Positions 7,093-10,439 of a DNA stretch of 10,439 bases are shown here, one piece after another. Position 1 is the first letter of the stretch, and each line of letters begins with the position of its first letter. Below the pieces are notes generated by a model, which saw only the letters and a program-made list of their open reading frames with translations, was not told where the DNA came from and ran no database searches. The position numbers and the translations under genes are program-made. The stretch comes from Paracamarosporium sp. OC-R06-R3 (Eukaryota > Ascomycota > Dothideomycetes > Pleosporales > Didymosphaeriaceae), in the NCBI GenBank assembly GCA_019828545.1, contig JACVRA010000102.1, forward strand, positions 1-10,439, read 5' to 3'.

Positions 7093-7650
7093 GCCCCTAG
7101 GGGCCCTTTAGTACTATCTAGCGCTAATAGGCGCTAATAGGCCCTATTAACTACATTTTTAGTAGGATTTAGTTATGGAGGGAGATTTTCTAGCATTTTA
7201 TAGTTTTTAAAATTAGTTATAATACCCTTAGGTAATATCCTACTCTTATTAAGTATTCTAGATATTTCTTTTAGCTATTAGCTTTTAATAGAGGCTATTA
7301 GGCGCCGTCTAGCTCTAATAGAATTAAATAGGTACTACCTTATATAAACTCTTTACTAAATAGACTCTATTCTATAGATATTTCTTTCTTTCTTAGTAAT
7401 TAATTTTAATTTTTAATTTAGGAAATTTTATTAGCCTATTCTTTACTAAAATACTCTACTTTTTAAAGCTAACCTTTGCCAAACTCCCTATAGGAGATAT
7501 ATAAAGAAATATAGGATAAAAGGGTAAATAGCTACGTCTAATAGATTCTAATAAGTTTTAAAAAACCTAAGTATTAGATTCTTAAGTCTATTATAGTCTA
7601 ATAGGTCCTAGTAAGCTTTAGTAATCCCTAGTAGTTAATTTTAGGTATTA
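7093..7650. other. Non-coding stretch, probable remnant of the Gypsy-2 3' LTR
   Basis: No reading frame was found. It lies directly downstream, in minus-strand sense, of the Gypsy-2 pol, where the 3' LTR is expected. It contains a direct GCGCTAATAG pair at about 7120-7139 and repeated variants of TCTAATAG (about 7538-7600). The G+C-rich palindromic patch GGCGCCCCTAGGGGCCC lies near 7090-7106. Neither LTR terminus nor a target duplication could be fixed; RIP would turn CA and TG ends into TA. Confidence 0.35.
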
Positions 7651-7668
7651 AAATTTACCTCCTTCTTC
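7651..7668 (-). other. Putative polypurine tract of Gypsy-2
   Basis: On the minus strand this reads as an unbroken purine run (AAAGAAGAAGGAGG) between the end of the pol frame and the non-coding region. That is the expected position and orientation for the plus-strand primer next to the 3' LTR. Confidence 0.45.
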
Positions 7669-7669
7669 T

Positions 7670-10439
7670 TTAAAAGTCGTCTACAGCCTCTACGCTTTTA
7701 TATAGGGATTTTAATAGTTAATCTTTTAAAAGATATTTTTAATTTTTTTTAATACTTTTTTAGAGTATTGCTATTAATAAATGCCTCTATCTCTTATAAG
7801 TTCTTACTAACGTTATAGCTAGTCTATTTAATAAGGTATTCCTATTCTTTAGAGTCTCTTTATTACCTATTAACTATAAAGTCTATTTCGTACACGTTGT
7901 TGCCTAACTAGCGTAGGGTGTTGGTAATAGGCTCCTATAAGTATAAGGGGGACCTATGAGGTCTATATAGCTTTAATAAGGAGGGGTAAAATACTAGATA
8001 TACTTTACCTAACTTAGGTAGGTCTACTTTATAAGCTATTAGTAGTAAACTAATATATTCTTTAATTATATTTAGTTTTAGGAATTTCTAATTAAGCTTT
8101 TTACTTAGTTTTATAGACTTTATATACTAGTTTAATATCTATACCTTATCTCCTACTTTAAGTTTAAGGGGTAATTTTTTCTTATTTATAATACTTTTTT
8201 AGTATTTTTATACTACTTTAAGTTTCTTACGTACTTGTACTTTAATTTCTAGTAGTTTTTTAGCTATTTAGAAACCTTTAGGGCTCTCTTCGTCTCCTAA
8301 GGGCTAATAGGGCTAATTAGGCTCTATTAAGTTATAGCTAAAGTAAACTTAGTAAGGAGTATAGCTAGTTAATAAGTATTAACTATTATTATAGATAAAC
8401 TTTACTAAGGATATCTATAAGGCCTAATTATCCTATTTAAGGGAATAAAAGATTTAAAGATACTATTTTAAAGTCTAATTTTAATACTTAGTCTATCTAT
8501 TTATTTAAGGGTAAAAAGTAGATATTAAGATATACTATAAGTTTAAGTAGTAGTAAAACGTATTTTAATAGTAAGATCTTATTATTAAGTCTCTATTTAA
8601 TAGTACCGTTTTTAGGTTACCGTATAAATAGATTACCTCTTAGATTTATACCTAGGCTAAGTTAGTACCGTCTTAATCTATTTATATAAATATATAATAG
8701 GCTATTTTTAAAAAATAGTCTACTATAACTAGGATTACGTCGTATATTATTCCTATAAATTAACTTAAGGGTAGATTAGTAATAAAATCTATTATTATAT
8801 ACTATTAGGGCCTATTAGGGATAGGTAGCGTCTAAAGAAGGCCATATAACTTATATTTCTTTATAATTACCCTTTAGTAGCGTTTATAGTTATAAATATA
8901 ATTTAATACGTCTTTAGCTATTTTAGTCTAATAATAACGTTATTAGACCTACTTAAGGGTTTAAGTAATACTAAAGTATCCTAAGAGAGGGCTATTATAG
9001 TAGCTTTTAATTACGTCTAGGTATTTTTAGGTTATCTTAATTTACCTAGATTTTATTAGTTCTAAATAGAGGATATTAGGACTACTTAATACTAGATTAT
9101 TAATATTATTCTTTAATAAGTTTAAACTCTTAAGTTTTAATTCTTTTTAGTCTTCTAAGGACTAAGGTTCTACTATCTCCTTATCTTTCCTTTTAAAGTT
9201 ATAAATTTAGTTCCTTAAGGCCTAATCTTACTTCTTTACGCTACCTAATCTAGTAGTGACTGTAGATACAAGAGTCTTATTACCTTCCTACTAAGATAAT
9301 ATCTTAGCTAAGGGTCGTATAAAAGCTTTATTGCTTTTCTACTTAAGTTTACTAACTATAAGTATGTAGTTTAGGCGTTAGGATAATCTATCTGCCGGAT
9401 TTATAGATCCCGTATAATAAGTTATTACAAAATTGTACTTAGATAAGGTTAAGTAAGACTAAATATAATGTCCTATAAACGTCTTTATTTTTATAAACTA
9501 TTATAGGTTATTATAGTCTATTAAGACCTTAAAACGTTGTCCTTATAGATACTGGCGCTAGTGTTTAACGCCTTTAACAATAGTAAGTAGCTCTTTATCG
9601 TGTGTATTATAATAATACTAAGCAGCGTTTAGTTTTTTTAAAAAGAAATTAATAGGCCGCTATATTACCTACCTATCCCTATTAGGGACTAATTAGCTAT
9701 AAATAGCGTTAATTGCCTTTTTAAAAGTATTAGTCTTTAAACGTATCTTTCTACTACTCTTATAGTAAGTAAGTATTAGTACGTTAAAAAATATATCCTT
9801 AAGGTCTTAGAAAGCTTAGTAACCCTTTAGCTCTAATTCTAAGTAAATACTCTTCTCTCTTCTTATAGCCAGCCCCTAACGGGCGCTATTTAAACCTTTC
9901 TTTGTTAAACTAGTAAAAGGAAGTACTATTTAGGAGAAATTAATAATAAATCTATAATAGTAGTTTATAAATCTAATAAATACTTTTATATTATATATAT
10001 AAGTTAATATAGGCTACGATTAGATTACTTTAACCTAATTTAAGTTAATAGTTAACCCTTTAGTTATAATAATAAAACCTAGGTACTCTATAGTACTAGT
10101 ATACTATTTATACTTCTTTATATTAATAAATAACTTTACTTCTTATAACTGTTATAAGACTTCCTAGATATAACGTACGTAGTCCTCCTCTATGTCTAAA
10201 AAGATTAAAATATTATCTAGGTATATAATACAGCTAACGTCGATTAATCTAGCCAGTGCTTAGGTAATAAGGCCCTAAAACTAGGCTGGTGTATTAATAA
10301 GTCTAAAGGGTATTACTAGATATTTAAAATAGCTATAATAGGTCCTAAATGCCGTTTTCTATTCGTTACCTTTTGCTATTCGTACTTAGTAATAGGCCTC
10401 TTTTAGGTTAATCTTAGTAAAGACTTTAGCCTGTTTAAG
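7670..10439 (-). pseudogene. pol: Gypsy-2 pol relic: reverse transcriptase, RNase H, integrase, chromodomain
   Basis: Reverse transcriptase: the minus-strand peptide begins LKQAKVFTKINLKEAYY (10439 down to about 10389), the family FTKxDLxxAY motif with D changed to N. The catalytic box reads YLDN at 10212-10223, where YLDD is expected. RNase H: NTHDKELLTIVKG, with NTHDK at 9594-9608, and a tether ITYYTGSINPADRLS near 9420. Integrase zinc-binding domain: the CX2C pair has become YKRY (8877-8888) and an expected His is Tyr. Integrase core: the first Asp is kept in IDFIT (8787-8789) and the second in the box at 8589-8591. The third acidic residue, about 34 codons later, is Lys (AAG, 8487-8489) where Glu is expected. 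All these changes are G to A after T or the complement, as RIP predicts. The enzyme is certainly inactive. Confidence 0.9.
7750..7902 (-). pseudogene. Chromodomain at the end of the Gypsy-2 integrase
   Basis: The minus-strand peptide starts NNVYEIDFIVNR, continues with RDSKE and EYLIK, then SYNVSK, and ends with EIEAFINS and NTLKKY, broken by stops where Trp or Gln are expected. This matches the chromodomain pattern: a beta strand with a Y-E-V/I-E/D-x-I-V core, a YLVKW strand, G/S-Y-x-x, a W-E-P-like position, and a final helix. In chromoviruses this domain binds methylated histone H3 and steers integration to heterochromatin, which fits the surrounding repeat-rich setting. Its aromatic residues are partly lost. 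Confidence 0.7.

Larger units (their letters stand above)
7655..10439 (-). mobile_element. Gypsy-2: RIP-degraded Ty3/Gypsy chromovirus (cut by window edge)
   Basis: The minus-strand order is reverse transcriptase (cut at 10439, running to about 9980), RNase H (about 9660-9350), integrase (about 9000-8450) and chromodomain (about 7900-7750). This is the Ty3/Gypsy order, and the chromodomain places it among the chromoviruses. It differs from Gypsy-1 in sequence and in its catalytic box (YLDN here, YFNN there), so they are separate families. Gag, protease and the 5' LTR would lie right of the window. Stops of the TAA/TAG type are spread through the whole frame. Confidence 0.85.

Noticed and set aside
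7120..7147. CRISPR-like or satellite array from GCGCTAATAG copies
   Set aside because: There are only two adjacent exact copies plus a partial one, with no regular spacers, in an apparently fungal sequence.
8797..8822. Telomere-like TTAGGG units
   Set aside because: Only isolated ATTAGGG motifs in TA-rich sequence, with no tandem array. They are explained by composition.

Overview
The window reads as a repeat graveyard from the nucleus of a filamentous ascomycete (Pezizomycotina-like). No intact protein-coding gene is visible in 10.4 kb. Most of it is extremely TA-rich, with CA and TG dinucleotides nearly gone (positions 1081-1140 contain none). Reading frames of recognisable transposon proteins are broken by TAA/TAG codons where Gln or Trp codons are expected. 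This is the signature of repeat-induced point mutation (RIP, CpA to TpA on both strands), a genome defence known from Pezizomycotina. No species can be named from the sequence alone.

Layout, left to right. (1) 1-299 is the 3' part of a short non-coding LTR element, cut by the window edge. (2) 300-441 ends in two 45-bp tandem units. (3) 442-740 is a base-balanced island with normal CA/TG content and no recognisable gene. (4) About 741-5110, minus strand, is a dead Ty3/Gypsy retrotransposon, here called Gypsy-1. It has a gag zinc knuckle, protease, reverse transcriptase and RNase H, but its integrase is absent at the left junction. (5) Inserted into Gypsy-1 at 3674-4233 is a complete 560-bp TRIM-like element (terminal-repeat retrotransposon in miniature). 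It has 171-bp LTRs, a G-rich polypurine tract, a tRNA-like internal segment and a perfect 5-bp target-site duplication (CTAGA). The left-edge element in (1) is a second copy. (6) About 5110-5858 is non-coding and rich in short palindromes. (7) About 5859-7092, plus strand, is a decayed coding-like region I cannot assign. (8) 7093-7650 is non-coding and probably holds the 3' LTR of the next element. (9) About 7655-10439, minus strand, is the pol of a second, different Ty3/Gypsy element (Gypsy-2): reverse transcriptase (cut by the window edge), RNase H, zinc-binding and catalytic integrase, and a C-terminal chromodomain, which makes it a chromovirus.

Inferred order of events: Gypsy-1 and Gypsy-2 were inserted and heavily RIP-mutated. 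The TRIM at 3674-4233 entered Gypsy-1 and has only about 3% LTR-LTR divergence, all of it transitions, so it is probably younger than most of the decay around it. The least expected items are the TRIM family with its internal tRNA-like structure, the unassigned plus-strand relic, and the unmutated island at 442-740.
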